A stretch of 64,000 nucleotides of DNA from Mucilaginibacter aquaedulcis (GTDB lineage: Bacteria; Bacteroidota; Bacteroidia; Sphingobacteriales; Sphingobacteriaceae): the NCBI RefSeq assembly GCF_030409325.1, contig NZ_JAUFPR010000002.1:1240001-1304000 (forward strand). Direction: 5' to 3'. Within the stretch, counting starts at the first letter, position 1. Every line of letters starts with the position of its first letter. Under the pieces are notes generated by a model that saw only the letters and a list, made by a program, of their open reading frames with translations, was not told the origin of the DNA and ran no database searches. Shown piece by piece: positions 17,903 to 26,326 of this stretch. The position numbers were made by a program, and so were the translations under genes.

Positions 17903-18301
17903 ATGAAAATGAATTATTATCAGCTCGTTACAGCAATTAACAAAGCATTTGAAAAAAATGATCTTGAACTTTTGGCTACACATCTCCATAATGATGTTAC
18001 CTGGCAGATTATTGGAAGTAAACCAATTCATGGTAAAGATGACTTTTTGAAATGCTGCAGTGAAGCACCTCTGAAGAATAATTCAGTTAAAATAACTATA
18101 AATACCCTTTTAGTAGATGGTGCTAAAGCCGCTGCCGAAGGTATCATTGAAGCCGAAACTTTAAAAGGGAAGGCTTACCGACAATATTTTTGTGATATTT
18201 ATTATTTTGAAGATGACCTGATCAAAACGATGAGTTCATATATTGATACCGCATATGACCGTGAAGTATTAGACGGAAGTGCAATCTATCAAAACAATTA
18301 A
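17903..18301 (+). CDS. SnoaL/NTF2-like protein
   Basis: This 132-residue protein has the NTF2-like pattern: an N-terminal helix pair (NKAFEKNDLELLATHLHNDV), a TWQIIGSKPIHGKDDF turn, and a curved sheet ending in YFEDDLIKTMSSYIDT. These small cone-shaped proteins act as isomerases, hydrolases or ligand binders in polyketide or stress metabolism. No catalytic residues can be assigned here. It is followed 41 bases later by a PhnB-like gene, and such pairs are common in Bacteroidota. It has no signal peptide. Confidence 0.8.
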   Translation: MKMNYYQLVTAINKAFEKNDLELLATHLHNDVTWQIIGSKPIHGKDDFLKCCSEAPLKNNSVKITINTLLVDGAKAAAEGIIEAETLKGKAYRQYFCDIYYFEDDLIKTMSSYIDTAYDREVLDGSAIYQNN

Positions 18302-18342
18302 CCTGTACCATTATTAATTATAATACACTAAAATCCATTACT

Positions 18343-19245
18343 ATGTTACCTATCAAACCACACATCTGGTTCGACCAGGATAAAGCCAAAGAGGCTGCCG
18401 AATTTTATGCAACCTTAATGCCTGATTCAGCTGTAAGTTATGCTAACCATTTCACAATGGGTGGCGGAGAATGCGAAGTAGTAGAATTTACCTTTGCCGG
18501 TCAGCCTTTTTTCGGCATCAGCGCTGGGCACGGGCGCAACATTAATCCCTCTATTTCTTTCATGATCAATTTTGACCTATCACGCGATCCTGACGCTGCA
18601 AAGCGTATCGACGAAGTTTGGGCAAAGCTATCAGAAGGCGGAAAGGTATTGATGGCTCTGGATCGTTATCCATTCAGCGAACGCTATGGCTGGGTGAGTG
18701 ATAAATACGGTGTATCCTGGCAGCTGATCCTGACCAACCCAGCCGGCGAGGAAAGGCCGGTGATTGTACCTTCTCTTCTGTTCACCGAGCCGGTAGCAGG
18801 CAAGGCCAATGAAGCTATTGACTTTTACTGTTCAGTATTTAAAGATGGGAAGCGCGGCACCACTGCCCCACGTCCTGAAGATATGGGGCCTGATAAAGCG
18901 GGCACACTCATGTTTGCTGATTATCATGTTGACCAAACCTGGTTGGCAGCTATGGACAGTGCCCATGCACATGGTTTTGGTTTTAGCGAGGCTGTATCAC
19001 TGCTGATTCCTTGCGAAACCCAGGAAGAAGTCGACTACTACTGGTCTGCGCTCACAGAAGGCGGCACACCTGACCAATGCGGCTGGTTGAAGGATAAATT
19101 TGGCGTATCATGGCAGGTAGCTTCAACAGTTATGTTTGAAGCCTTGAAAAACGGAAGCCCAGAACAGGTTGCACGTGTTACGCAGGCTTTTATGACAATG
19201 ACAAAAGTTGATGTTACTGCCTTACAAGAGGCCTACAATGGTTAA
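18343..19245 (+). CDS. Tandem PhnB/VOC-family protein
   Basis: This 300-residue protein carries two successive PhnB-type (3-demethylubiquinone methyltransferase-like) glyoxalase folds. The first spans about 3-130 (KPHIWFDQDKAKEAAEFYATL, YGWVSDKYGVSWQLI). The second spans about 140-270 (VPSLLFTEPVAGKANEAIDF, CGWLKDKFGVSWQV). The repeated DKYGVSWQ / DKFGVSWQ ends show internal duplication. The biochemical role is unknown; relatives often sit with stress or antibiotic-resistance genes. It ends at a strong terminator shared with the convergent M16 peptidase gene. Confidence 0.88.
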   Translation: MLPIKPHIWFDQDKAKEAAEFYATLMPDSAVSYANHFTMGGGECEVVEFTFAGQPFFGISAGHGRNINPSISFMINFDLSRDPDAAKRIDEVWAKLSEGGKVLMALDRYPFSERYGWVSDKYGVSWQLILTNPAGEERPVIVPSLLFTEPVAGKANEAIDFYCSVFKDGKRGTTAPRPEDMGPDKAGTLMFADYHVDQTWLAAMDSAHAHGFGFSEAVSLLIPCETQEEVDYYWSALTEGGTPDQCGWLKDKFGVSWQVASTVMFEALKNGSPEQVARVTQAFMTMTKVDVTALQEAYNG

Positions 19246-19293
19246 TAATGTAAAGTGCTGCATGCACTAATAAAGCATAATCCCCCAAAAAAT

Positions 19294-19327
19294 AACACCC
19301 TGTAAGTAAGACGACTTACAGGGTGTT
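19294..19327. terminator. Bidirectional terminator between VOC and M16 genes
   Basis: A perfect 14-base inverted repeat (arms AACACCCTGTAAGT and ACTTACAGGGTGTT) with a 6-base loop is flanked by A-rich sequence on the left and T-rich sequence on the right. It can terminate both the rightward VOC gene and the leftward peptidase operon. Confidence 0.93.
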
Positions 19328-19392
19328 TATTAATATTTTTTTCTTTTTCAGTGAAAAATGAATATAAAACAGGTTTAGATTGGACCCGAACT

Positions 19393-22251
19393 TTATTTAG
19401 TATTTCCATCGGCATCAAGCTCCACTATCTGATAACCTAATTTTTGTAATCCGGGCATAACTTTTTCTTTATCACCTACTACTAAAATGGCCATGTGGTT
19501 AACATCCAGATATTTTTTTGCCAGATCATTAACTTCATTTTGTGTAATATTCGCCAATATTTTGTTTTGCTCATCAACGTAATCAGCTTTAAGGTCATAC
19601 TGTTGTATACGGCCTAAAAAAGCGGCTTTTTGGTCATTAGTTTCATATTTCCTTGCATCGCTTTGCCCTATGGAACTTTTGGTAAAAGCCAGTTCAGATG
19701 TCGTGATCCCCTTTTCTGCGTAAGTTTTTATATCCTTCACAAATGCCACTACAGCACTATCCGTAGCAGATGCACGTACGCCAGCCGATGCTGTAAAACT
19801 GCCGCCGTAGTTACCAGATGCAAAGCCTGAGCTGGCGCCATACGTCCAGCCTTTTTCTTCGCGCAGGTCCATATTTAAATGGCTGTCAAAACTGCCGCCA
19901 AGAATATAGTTGGTTAATCCTAAACGATAATAAGTGCCGGTGGCATCAAAGTTTAACCCAGTTAAATATCCCACCCTGATTTCAGATTGAGCAGCATGCG
20001 GAATATCCACCAAATAAATTTTATCTCCATTAGCTGCAGGGCCATTGGCCGTTGCTGCAGGAACATCAACTTGTTTGCCCTTCCAATTATTTAAAAATGC
20101 AAGTTTGGCTTTAATGGCTGTTTCATTAGCATCGCCAACTACAACTATTGATGTCAACTCCGGAGAGAAATAATTATCGTAATATGCCTGTATATCGGCC
20201 AGGGTAATGTTTGTTACAGTTTGTTCGGTGCCCGATAATCCATAGGTACGTACGTTATCTTTACCATACAAAATTTTATTGTATACACTGCTGGCAACAC
20301 CGGCAGGTTGCGTTTTGGCTATCTGCAAACTCTGAATATCTTGCTTTTTAATACGATCAAACACGTCCTGGGTAAATTTAGGGTGCAATAATCGCTCTTG
20401 CACCACAGCCAGTGTCTGATCAAGATATTTGGTTAATGACGACACATAAAATACGGTTTCCTCACCTGAGGTATATATGAAAACGTGGCTGCCAATTTTT
20501 TCAAGCATCGCGTTAATTTGCTCGGCAGTATATTTCTCCGTTTCCTCGTTCAGCATTTGCCCAACCATTACTGGTAAACCGGCCTTCAATGGGTCTTTAG
20601 CCGCCAGCAAGCCGCCGCCCTTAATTTTTATAGATAAAGAAACAGCAGGTATTTCATTGTTGTAAGTACCTATCATTTTAATACCGTTACTTGTTTTTGC
20701 AGTCCAAAACGGTGGTACTTTCACTACTGGATTAGGTCCGGTTGGAGGCTGAATATTGCGGTCGAAATTATCAACAGCTTTGTGATAGGTAAGTTTATCA
20801 TACCCGTAATCAGGAGCTTTATAACCTTTGCTATCAGATGTATAGTTATCTTTAGCAAGCGGTTGCAATGTACTACCTTTAGGTAAAACGCTTAGCATAA
20901 CGGCTGCTTTACCTTTTATGTACTGGTTATAAACACGCATTACATCTTCTTTGGTTACCTTACGGATATCATTAAGCTCGCGGCCTATCTGATTAGGGTT
21001 GCCTGTAAATGTTTGCGATGCGGCAAGTTCACTTACCTTACCAGAAACACTTGCCACCCCATTGATAAAGTTAGCTTCGGCGCTGCCTTTAAAACGTTCC
21101 AGGTCTTCGTCGGTTACTCCTCTTTTTTCAAACTCTGTAAAAGAATCATCAAGTAATTTTTTCATATCGGCCATTGTTTGCCCAAGGAAAGGCATCATTT
21201 CTATGGCAATATCACCGGCAAGCTCCGAATTGGTTGAAAACATCTGTGCATCCGTTGCTTTACGGCTCTTGATGAAATTTTTGTACAGTATGGAGTTTTT
21301 ACCCTGACCAATAATTAACGAAAGCGCATCAAGGGCCGACTGATCTTTATCATACATTTTAACACCGGGGTAATCAATCAGCAACAAGGGCAATTTGGCA
21401 TAATTATCAGTGAATGATACATACCTGTTACTTGCTAATACAGGTGCCGGCAACGTTACATTTTTCACCTCTGGGCCGCGCGGAATAGAGCCAAAGTATT
21501 TTTCAACCCAAGCCAGGGTTTGTTTAACATCTATATCACCACCAATGGTTAAGGTTGCGTTATTTGGCCCATACCAGCGCATAAAGAAACGTTTCAGATC
21601 ATTGACATCAACCTTATTCAAATCCTCGATATAACCAATAGTTAGCCATGAGTAAGGATGGCCATAAGGGTACAACGCTTTAGATAGTGCTTCAGAGGCC
21701 AGTCCATATGGCCTGTTATCATAATTTTGGCCGCGTTCGTTTTTTACGGTTGAGCGCTGAATTTCAAATTTTGGGCGCGTAACTGCATCCAGTAAAAATC
21801 CCATACGGTCAGATTCCAGCCACAGCATTTTTTCAAGCTGATTGCTGGGTACGGTTTCATAATAGTTAGTCCTGTCTAAAGTAGTTGAACCGTTCAATGT
21901 TCCTCCTACAGAATTTACAGTTTTAAAATGATCACCGCTTTTCACATGGTCTGACCCCTCGAACATCATGTGTTCAAAAAAATGCGCGAAGCCCGATTTG
22001 CCTATTTCCTCACGCGCCGAACCTACGTGATAGGTTACATCAACATGAGCAATAGGATCTGAATGATCTTCAGTAAGGATTAGTGTAAGGCCATTTTGCA
22101 GTACATATTTCTGGTAAGGGATCACAGTTTCATCTCCCTTTTTTACCACTTTCTCAATTAGTTTTGCAGGTTGCTGCTGCTGCGCTAAAACACCCGATAA
22201 GGTGGTGCTTAAAGCCATTGTCCAAATGGCTTTTCCAATATTTCTTTTCAT
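19393..22251 (-). CDS. M16 (pitrilysin/insulinase) zinc peptidase, two-domain, secreted
   Basis: This 952-residue exported peptidase has a cleavable signal ending near residue 23 (GVLAQ). The active N-terminal half carries the inverted zinc motif HxxEH as HFFEH (His90, Glu93, His94) and a downstream NERGQNYDNRPYG glutamate near 172. The C-terminal half (about 490-930) is an M16_C-type repeat without the zinc motif, as usual for clam-shell M16 enzymes. These peptidases cut short unfolded peptides. It is the last gene of the SusC-SusD-TlpA-DsbD operon, 112 bases after the previous gene, suggesting that the imported ligand is a peptide or protein fragment. Confidence 0.93.
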   Translation of the reverse strand: MKRNIGKAIWTMALSTTLSGVLAQQQQPAKLIEKVVKKGDETVIPYQKYVLQNGLTLILTEDHSDPIAHVDVTYHVGSAREEIGKSGFAHFFEHMMFEGSDHVKSGDHFKTVNSVGGTLNGSTTLDRTNYYETVPSNQLEKMLWLESDRMGFLLDAVTRPKFEIQRSTVKNERGQNYDNRPYGLASEALSKALYPYGHPYSWLTIGYIEDLNKVDVNDLKRFFMRWYGPNNATLTIGGDIDVKQTLAWVEKYFGSIPRGPEVKNVTLPAPVLASNRYVSFTDNYAKLPLLLIDYPGVKMYDKDQSALDALSLIIGQGKNSILYKNFIKSRKATDAQMFSTNSELAGDIAIEMMPFLGQTMADMKKLLDDSFTEFEKRGVTDEDLERFKGSAEANFINGVASVSGKVSELAASQTFTGNPNQIGRELNDIRKVTKEDVMRVYNQYIKGKAAVMLSVLPKGSTLQPLAKDNYTSDSKGYKAPDYGYDKLTYHKAVDNFDRNIQPPTGPNPVVKVPPFWTAKTSNGIKMIGTYNNEIPAVSLSIKIKGGGLLAAKDPLKAGLPVMVGQMLNEETEKYTAEQINAMLEKIGSHVFIYTSGEETVFYVSSLTKYLDQTLAVVQERLLHPKFTQDVFDRIKKQDIQSLQIAKTQPAGVASSVYNKILYGKDNVRTYGLSGTEQTVTNITLADIQAYYDNYFSPELTSIVVVGDANETAIKAKLAFLNNWKGKQVDVPAATANGPAANGDKIYLVDIPHAAQSEIRVGYLTGLNFDATGTYYRLGLTNYILGGSFDSHLNMDLREEKGWTYGASSGFASGNYGGSFTASAGVRASATDSAVVAFVKDIKTYAEKGITTSELAFTKSSIGQSDARKYETNDQKAAFLGRIQQYDLKADYVDEQNKILANITQNEVNDLAKKYLDVNHMAILVVGDKEKVMPGLQKLGYQIVELDADGNTK

Positions 22252-22363
22252 CTATTTTATTTACAGTATCTATTTCTTTTTAGTAAAAACTGGGCATAAC
22301 TATAGCTTAACCATTTAAATTCAGGGTTGCTATAGTCAGTATGATCTTTAATTATTTACACCG

Positions 22364-24232
22364 TTACGCTTTAAGTACGATGACCTTACGCTGTGGCTGC
22401 ATGCATTTTTTATCATTACAGGTTTGGTAATACAGCCCGCATTTTATAGGAGATCCTTTTTTAACATTGGTCATATCCAAATTTAGTTTAAAGGTAACCC
22501 GTCCCTCGTAAACAAACACATCGGCAAAACCCGGATAAGGAATACCCGAGGTGCTATCCCACCCGCTTTTACTGCTTTTGGCCCCTTTTGGTAATTCAAG
22601 CAATGTTTCGGTTTGGATATACGGACTATTTGCGGGCAGATAAGCATAGATATGCCATCCCTTTAAAATATCTGCTTCCACAATAATGTCTGCATGCTTT
22701 TTATCTTCGGCATATTGTAAACTGGCGGTAACGCTTACCGGATCGATCTGTGTAGGGCCGGCGGTTTCCTTTGATTTGGAAACAGCCGCCGATGGATTAG
22801 CTTTTATTACCGGATTTTCATAAGTGTTCACCATGAACTTAAAGCCGCCGCTTTCGGTATAGAATAATTTACTTTTATTTTTCTCATACCAATTGCGCCA
22901 TTCTTTAGCCGTTGTAAATTTTTCATTGGTATAACGATCTAAAAGGCGATGTGCCAATGCATCATGCTCATCTTTTTCTAACAGGCTGATGCATTTTTCA
23001 AGCATTTGCAAGCTTCTGTTTGAGATGCCCAGTTTTTGCGCGTCCTCGTCTAACTGCACACTCTGAAAACCGCCCGGATAAAAATACTCGTAGTTATCCC
23101 GATAATATTTTACATATAATTTAGTATCGGTACCAAATTGCTTAACCAGGTCTGCTCCTTGCCAGTCTTTCAAATAATCTTCAAAGCTTTGTACGTCGTT
23201 TGTTAAGGTCATCTTTAAAAACATTTCGTTTCCTCGGCCAATATCTACACCGGATGCCTTTAATGCCCGTATGGAATCCTGCATTCGTTTTAAGCGCTCG
23301 TTACCCTCTTTGCGGGCTATTAACGATCTTTTATACAGATCCTCATCGGCACGGTAAATTTTCTCGTCAATTTCTTCACGGGTAGCTTGCTGTACTTTTT
23401 TTACAATGGGTATCTTTTTGTCGAACTTATTGATGTAGCAAATGGTGTTTACAAAAACCTTGTTTGCCTCGTCAGTCATATATTCCGGAGAAGCTGCAAA
23501 GCCCCACATAAAATAATTACCATGCCTACCCAAGGCAACGGCTTCAGCATTTTTAAGGCATACCCCGCCAGATATCACCTCTGCATCCGGCGAATCGGCA
23601 AAACCTTCTCCATGGGCAACCATACCAATTAAATAAGGCTTCTTACGGTCAAATCCTTCGGTCACTACCCGCCACATGGGCATAGTTTTAGGAGTAGTGG
23701 CTCCTTGAAAACCATTAAAGAAACCACCGGGTGTAGGGCGCGTTACCATGGTTAAATTAACCTTATTAGGTGTATTAAATATTTCATGCTGGGTTTTAAT
23801 GTTGAGCGCGTCATTTTCAAGACATTGGCAATACCAATCAAATTTAAGGCCGATGGGGATACCAATATCCGGAGCTACGGCCGCTATCAAAATAGCCGGG
23901 CGGTTAAAATTGACAGGTAAATTAACCGGGTAGGCATCAATAATGGTTACATCAACATCATCAGACATTTTGGAGTTGTAATCTCTCCAGTCTACCGTTT
24001 TTACAACGGTGAAGTTTTTCTCCAGAAAGCTTTTAAAGGCCGGCATCCGGGTTTTATAAAATTCTTTGTACCGGCTTTCGCTTGGCATATACCAAACAAG
24101 CTTAGCCGGCATGGGTTTCTCCGGATCGTAGCCTACATACAGCACCTTTAAGGGTATTTTATTTCCTTCTGATGCATGAACGAGGTTTCCGCACAAAGCA
24201 AAAACCAGCAGGAGCAACATGATTTTTTTCAT
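22364..24232 (-). CDS. Secreted ThuA-like / DsbD-alpha fusion protein
   Basis: This 622-residue protein with a signal peptide (to about Ala20) has two recognisable ends. Residues 25-270 resemble a ThuA/class I glutamine-amidotransferase-like fold (PLKVLYVGYDPEKP, DVDVTIIDAYPV, YLIGMVAHGEGF). Residues about 500-620 resemble the N-terminal DsbD domain, with GWHIYAYLPANSPYI and the cysteine pair in YYQTCNDKKCMQPQ. The middle is charged and helical. DsbD-alpha passes electrons from DsbD to periplasmic thiol proteins. The gene lies 31 bases after a TlpA-like thioredoxin, a plausible redox partner. The function of the first domain is unknown. Confidence 0.72.
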   Translation of the reverse strand: MKKIMLLLLVFALCGNLVHASEGNKIPLKVLYVGYDPEKPMPAKLVWYMPSESRYKEFYKTRMPAFKSFLEKNFTVVKTVDWRDYNSKMSDDVDVTIIDAYPVNLPVNFNRPAILIAAVAPDIGIPIGLKFDWYCQCLENDALNIKTQHEIFNTPNKVNLTMVTRPTPGGFFNGFQGATTPKTMPMWRVVTEGFDRKKPYLIGMVAHGEGFADSPDAEVISGGVCLKNAEAVALGRHGNYFMWGFAASPEYMTDEANKVFVNTICYINKFDKKIPIVKKVQQATREEIDEKIYRADEDLYKRSLIARKEGNERLKRMQDSIRALKASGVDIGRGNEMFLKMTLTNDVQSFEDYLKDWQGADLVKQFGTDTKLYVKYYRDNYEYFYPGGFQSVQLDEDAQKLGISNRSLQMLEKCISLLEKDEHDALAHRLLDRYTNEKFTTAKEWRNWYEKNKSKLFYTESGGFKFMVNTYENPVIKANPSAAVSKSKETAGPTQIDPVSVTASLQYAEDKKHADIIVEADILKGWHIYAYLPANSPYIQTETLLELPKGAKSSKSGWDSTSGIPYPGFADVFVYEGRVTFKLNLDMTNVKKGSPIKCGLYYQTCNDKKCMQPQRKVIVLKA

Positions 24233-24263
24233 CTATTTTGTTTTTAATGTGATAAATGGTCTT

Positions 24264-24827
24264 TTAATATTTAAATGCGGAGGCAAGTGCCCTATCCAGA
24301 TCATCGTCTGTAGTATCATTATCGCCATAACGGCCAATGATTTTACCGGATGGATCAACCAAAATTTTGGTTGGCAGCGATTGAATTTTGTACAGCTGAT
24401 GCAGGTCTTTGGTATTGGCCAAACTTTTTTTATTTGCTGTGGTTTTTCCGGCCCCTCTGAGTACCTGGTGAAATATACCTGTGCTATCTGCTTTTACTGC
24501 ATTATGCCATTGCTGCAGGCGCGTATCATCATCAGATACACCAATAATGTCAAAGCCCTTCGCATTATATTTATGGTACAAGGCCAATAAATGCGGATTG
24601 CTTTGCCGGCATGGTATACACCAGCTGGCCCAAAAATCAAGTAATAGATATTTTCCTTTAAAATCGCTTAGCTTTATTGTTTTGCCGTTGATGTCAACAG
24701 TAGTAAAACCGGCGGCCTGTGAACCTGGCTTACCGATGGCCTGCGCTTTGCAACTATTTATTTTAAAGCCGCTGAAAGCAAAAATTAATGCAGCTACAGC
24801 TAACAGCCTGATTGTTTTTGATTGCAT
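24264..24827 (-). CDS. TlpA-like periplasmic thioredoxin-fold protein
   Basis: This 187-residue exported thiol-disulfide oxidoreductase has a signal segment to about residue 29. The redox motif lies in FWASWCIPCRQSNP (Cys70, Cys73), the cis-proline region near SLPTKILVDPSGKIIGRYG. The fold matches AhpC/TSA-type TlpA and ResA proteins. It reduces or isomerises disulfides in periplasmic substrates. It lies 58 bases after the SusD gene and 31 before the DsbD-alpha fusion gene, so it probably maintains thiols in imported peptides or in the co-encoded peptidase. Confidence 0.92.
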   Translation of the reverse strand: MQSKTIRLLAVAALIFAFSGFKINSCKAQAIGKPGSQAAGFTTVDINGKTIKLSDFKGKYLLLDFWASWCIPCRQSNPHLLALYHKYNAKGFDIIGVSDDDTRLQQWHNAVKADSTGIFHQVLRGAGKTTANKKSLANTKDLHQLYKIQSLPTKILVDPSGKIIGRYGDNDTTDDDLDRALASAFKY

Positions 24828-24885
24828 ATAATTGATATTAAATAATAGCAGCTTACAAGGCTGCTATTATATTTACATTAATTTA

Positions 24886-26307
24886 TTATCTCTGATAACC
24901 AGGGTTTTGATCTCCGAAATTTATATTATTTACAATTTCAGAATGCGGGATGGGTAAAATGTACTGTATTTGGTTGGTAATGGTTGGCCTCAGTGTTTTT
25001 ACAGTATTAAAAGGTAATCGTAATAATGCAAGCCACTCTATGGCATCTTCACCAACAAAGCCTCTGGCATATTCATAATAAAGCTGTACCAGCAAGGCAT
25101 CGGCTGTTGTTACATTATCAATAGCGGTAAAATCTGTTATACCCGCTTTGCCCATTATTGTTTTCAATAAAATTTTTGCTGCAGCAATATTGCTGCTGCC
25201 AGAGCGAACAGTAGCTTCGGCAAGCATCAAATAAACTTCAGACAGCCTGAAGGCATAGGCAACCTCAGATAGCGAGGTAGGTTGTAAAACAGGTTGTACA
25301 TACTTAATAAAATAATAGTTCTTGTTGCTTTTAACCGCCGGGCCAACAACCCATGCCCCACGCGGGTCAGTTGCCGGATACAGGTCTTTCAATGCTTGGG
25401 TTGCCTGATAAGGGCTTGATGAGTTGGTGAAGGCAAAGTCCTGGCTGGTATTATTATTCATAAACTCCTGGTTAGGCTGCGGCTGTACGGCGAGCATTAC
25501 CTCACTGCTTTCCTGGCCTTTGGTGTAAAAAATATCCTTTTGGTTATCTTCCAGTACATACGGGCTGCTGCCGGTAATGGTATTGCCAAGCGTAACGGCA
25601 TCGGCATAATCATTCCCGTTGCCCCTGCTTAGCAATACGCGCATTTTAAGGGCCATAGCTGTCCATTTATTAGCATAAATGACTTTGCTTGTTGCAGCAC
25701 CATTAGCTATAGCATAATCCAGATCGGCAATAATGAAATCGTAACTATCCTTAACAGATGAGCGCGGTTTATTAATGTTGGTTAAGTTATTAAACTGATC
25801 TTCCAGGATTATTCCGTATTTACTGGTGATATCAAACCATTGGCCAAAAAAGGTTAATAATTTAAAATTAGCATAGGCTCTCAAAAAGCGTGCTTCGGCA
25901 AGTATCTGCACTTTGCGGACGCCTACAAACTTGCTATCAGCAACTGTTTGCACGCCTGAGATAACACCATTCGCGGCATTAACCAGGCGATAATTCCGGT
26001 CCCACTCACCACCAAAAGTAGTATTGTTGAAATTATCTACCTCTTCATTGATACTACCGGAGCCATAGGCTATATAGCCTGCTGCCATTGAACCAAAAAC
26101 TTTGTTAGCCTTCCAGTTAGTTTGTGAGTTATCGCCATTGGCAAAAACATAATAAACACCATTAAGTGCCACGTTTGCCGAGGGCTGATCGGTTATGGCA
26201 TTGCCTTCAACCCTGGCATTTTGTGGTAATGCATCCAATTGTTTGTTACACGAAGTATTAATCAACACTCCGAATGCTACTAAAGCGTATAAAAATATTT
26301 TTTTCAT
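24886..26307 (-). CDS. SusD/RagB-type outer-membrane lipoprotein
   Basis: This 473-residue lipoprotein with lipobox LINTSC (Cys20) has SusD-family helical repeats: AEARFLRAYANFKLLTFFGQ near 135-155, a YAFRLSEVYLMLAEATVRSG region, and a C-terminus ending NFGDQNPGYQR. SusD proteins form the lid on the SusC barrel and bind the ligand. The start at 26307 is preferred to a longer frame beginning at 26346, because the latter overlaps the SusC stop and buries the lipoprotein signal. It pairs with the STN-containing SusC directly upstream (19-base gap). Confidence 0.93.
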   Translation of the reverse strand: MKKIFLYALVAFGVLINTSCNKQLDALPQNARVEGNAITDQPSANVALNGVYYVFANGDNSQTNWKANKVFGSMAAGYIAYGSGSINEEVDNFNNTTFGGEWDRNYRLVNAANGVISGVQTVADSKFVGVRKVQILAEARFLRAYANFKLLTFFGQWFDITSKYGIILEDQFNNLTNINKPRSSVKDSYDFIIADLDYAIANGAATSKVIYANKWTAMALKMRVLLSRGNGNDYADAVTLGNTITGSSPYVLEDNQKDIFYTKGQESSEVMLAVQPQPNQEFMNNNTSQDFAFTNSSSPYQATQALKDLYPATDPRGAWVVGPAVKSNKNYYFIKYVQPVLQPTSLSEVAYAFRLSEVYLMLAEATVRSGSSNIAAAKILLKTIMGKAGITDFTAIDNVTTADALLVQLYYEYARGFVGEDAIEWLALLRLPFNTVKTLRPTITNQIQYILPIPHSEIVNNINFGDQNPGYQR

Positions 26308-26326
26308 CTTTTGAATAATCAAATTG

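Noticed and set aside
24219..24590. A 123-residue rightward frame with hydrophobic character overlapping the TlpA-like gene
   Set aside because: Its hydrophobicity is the mirror of the thioredoxin codons; it crosses a gene boundary and has no family match.
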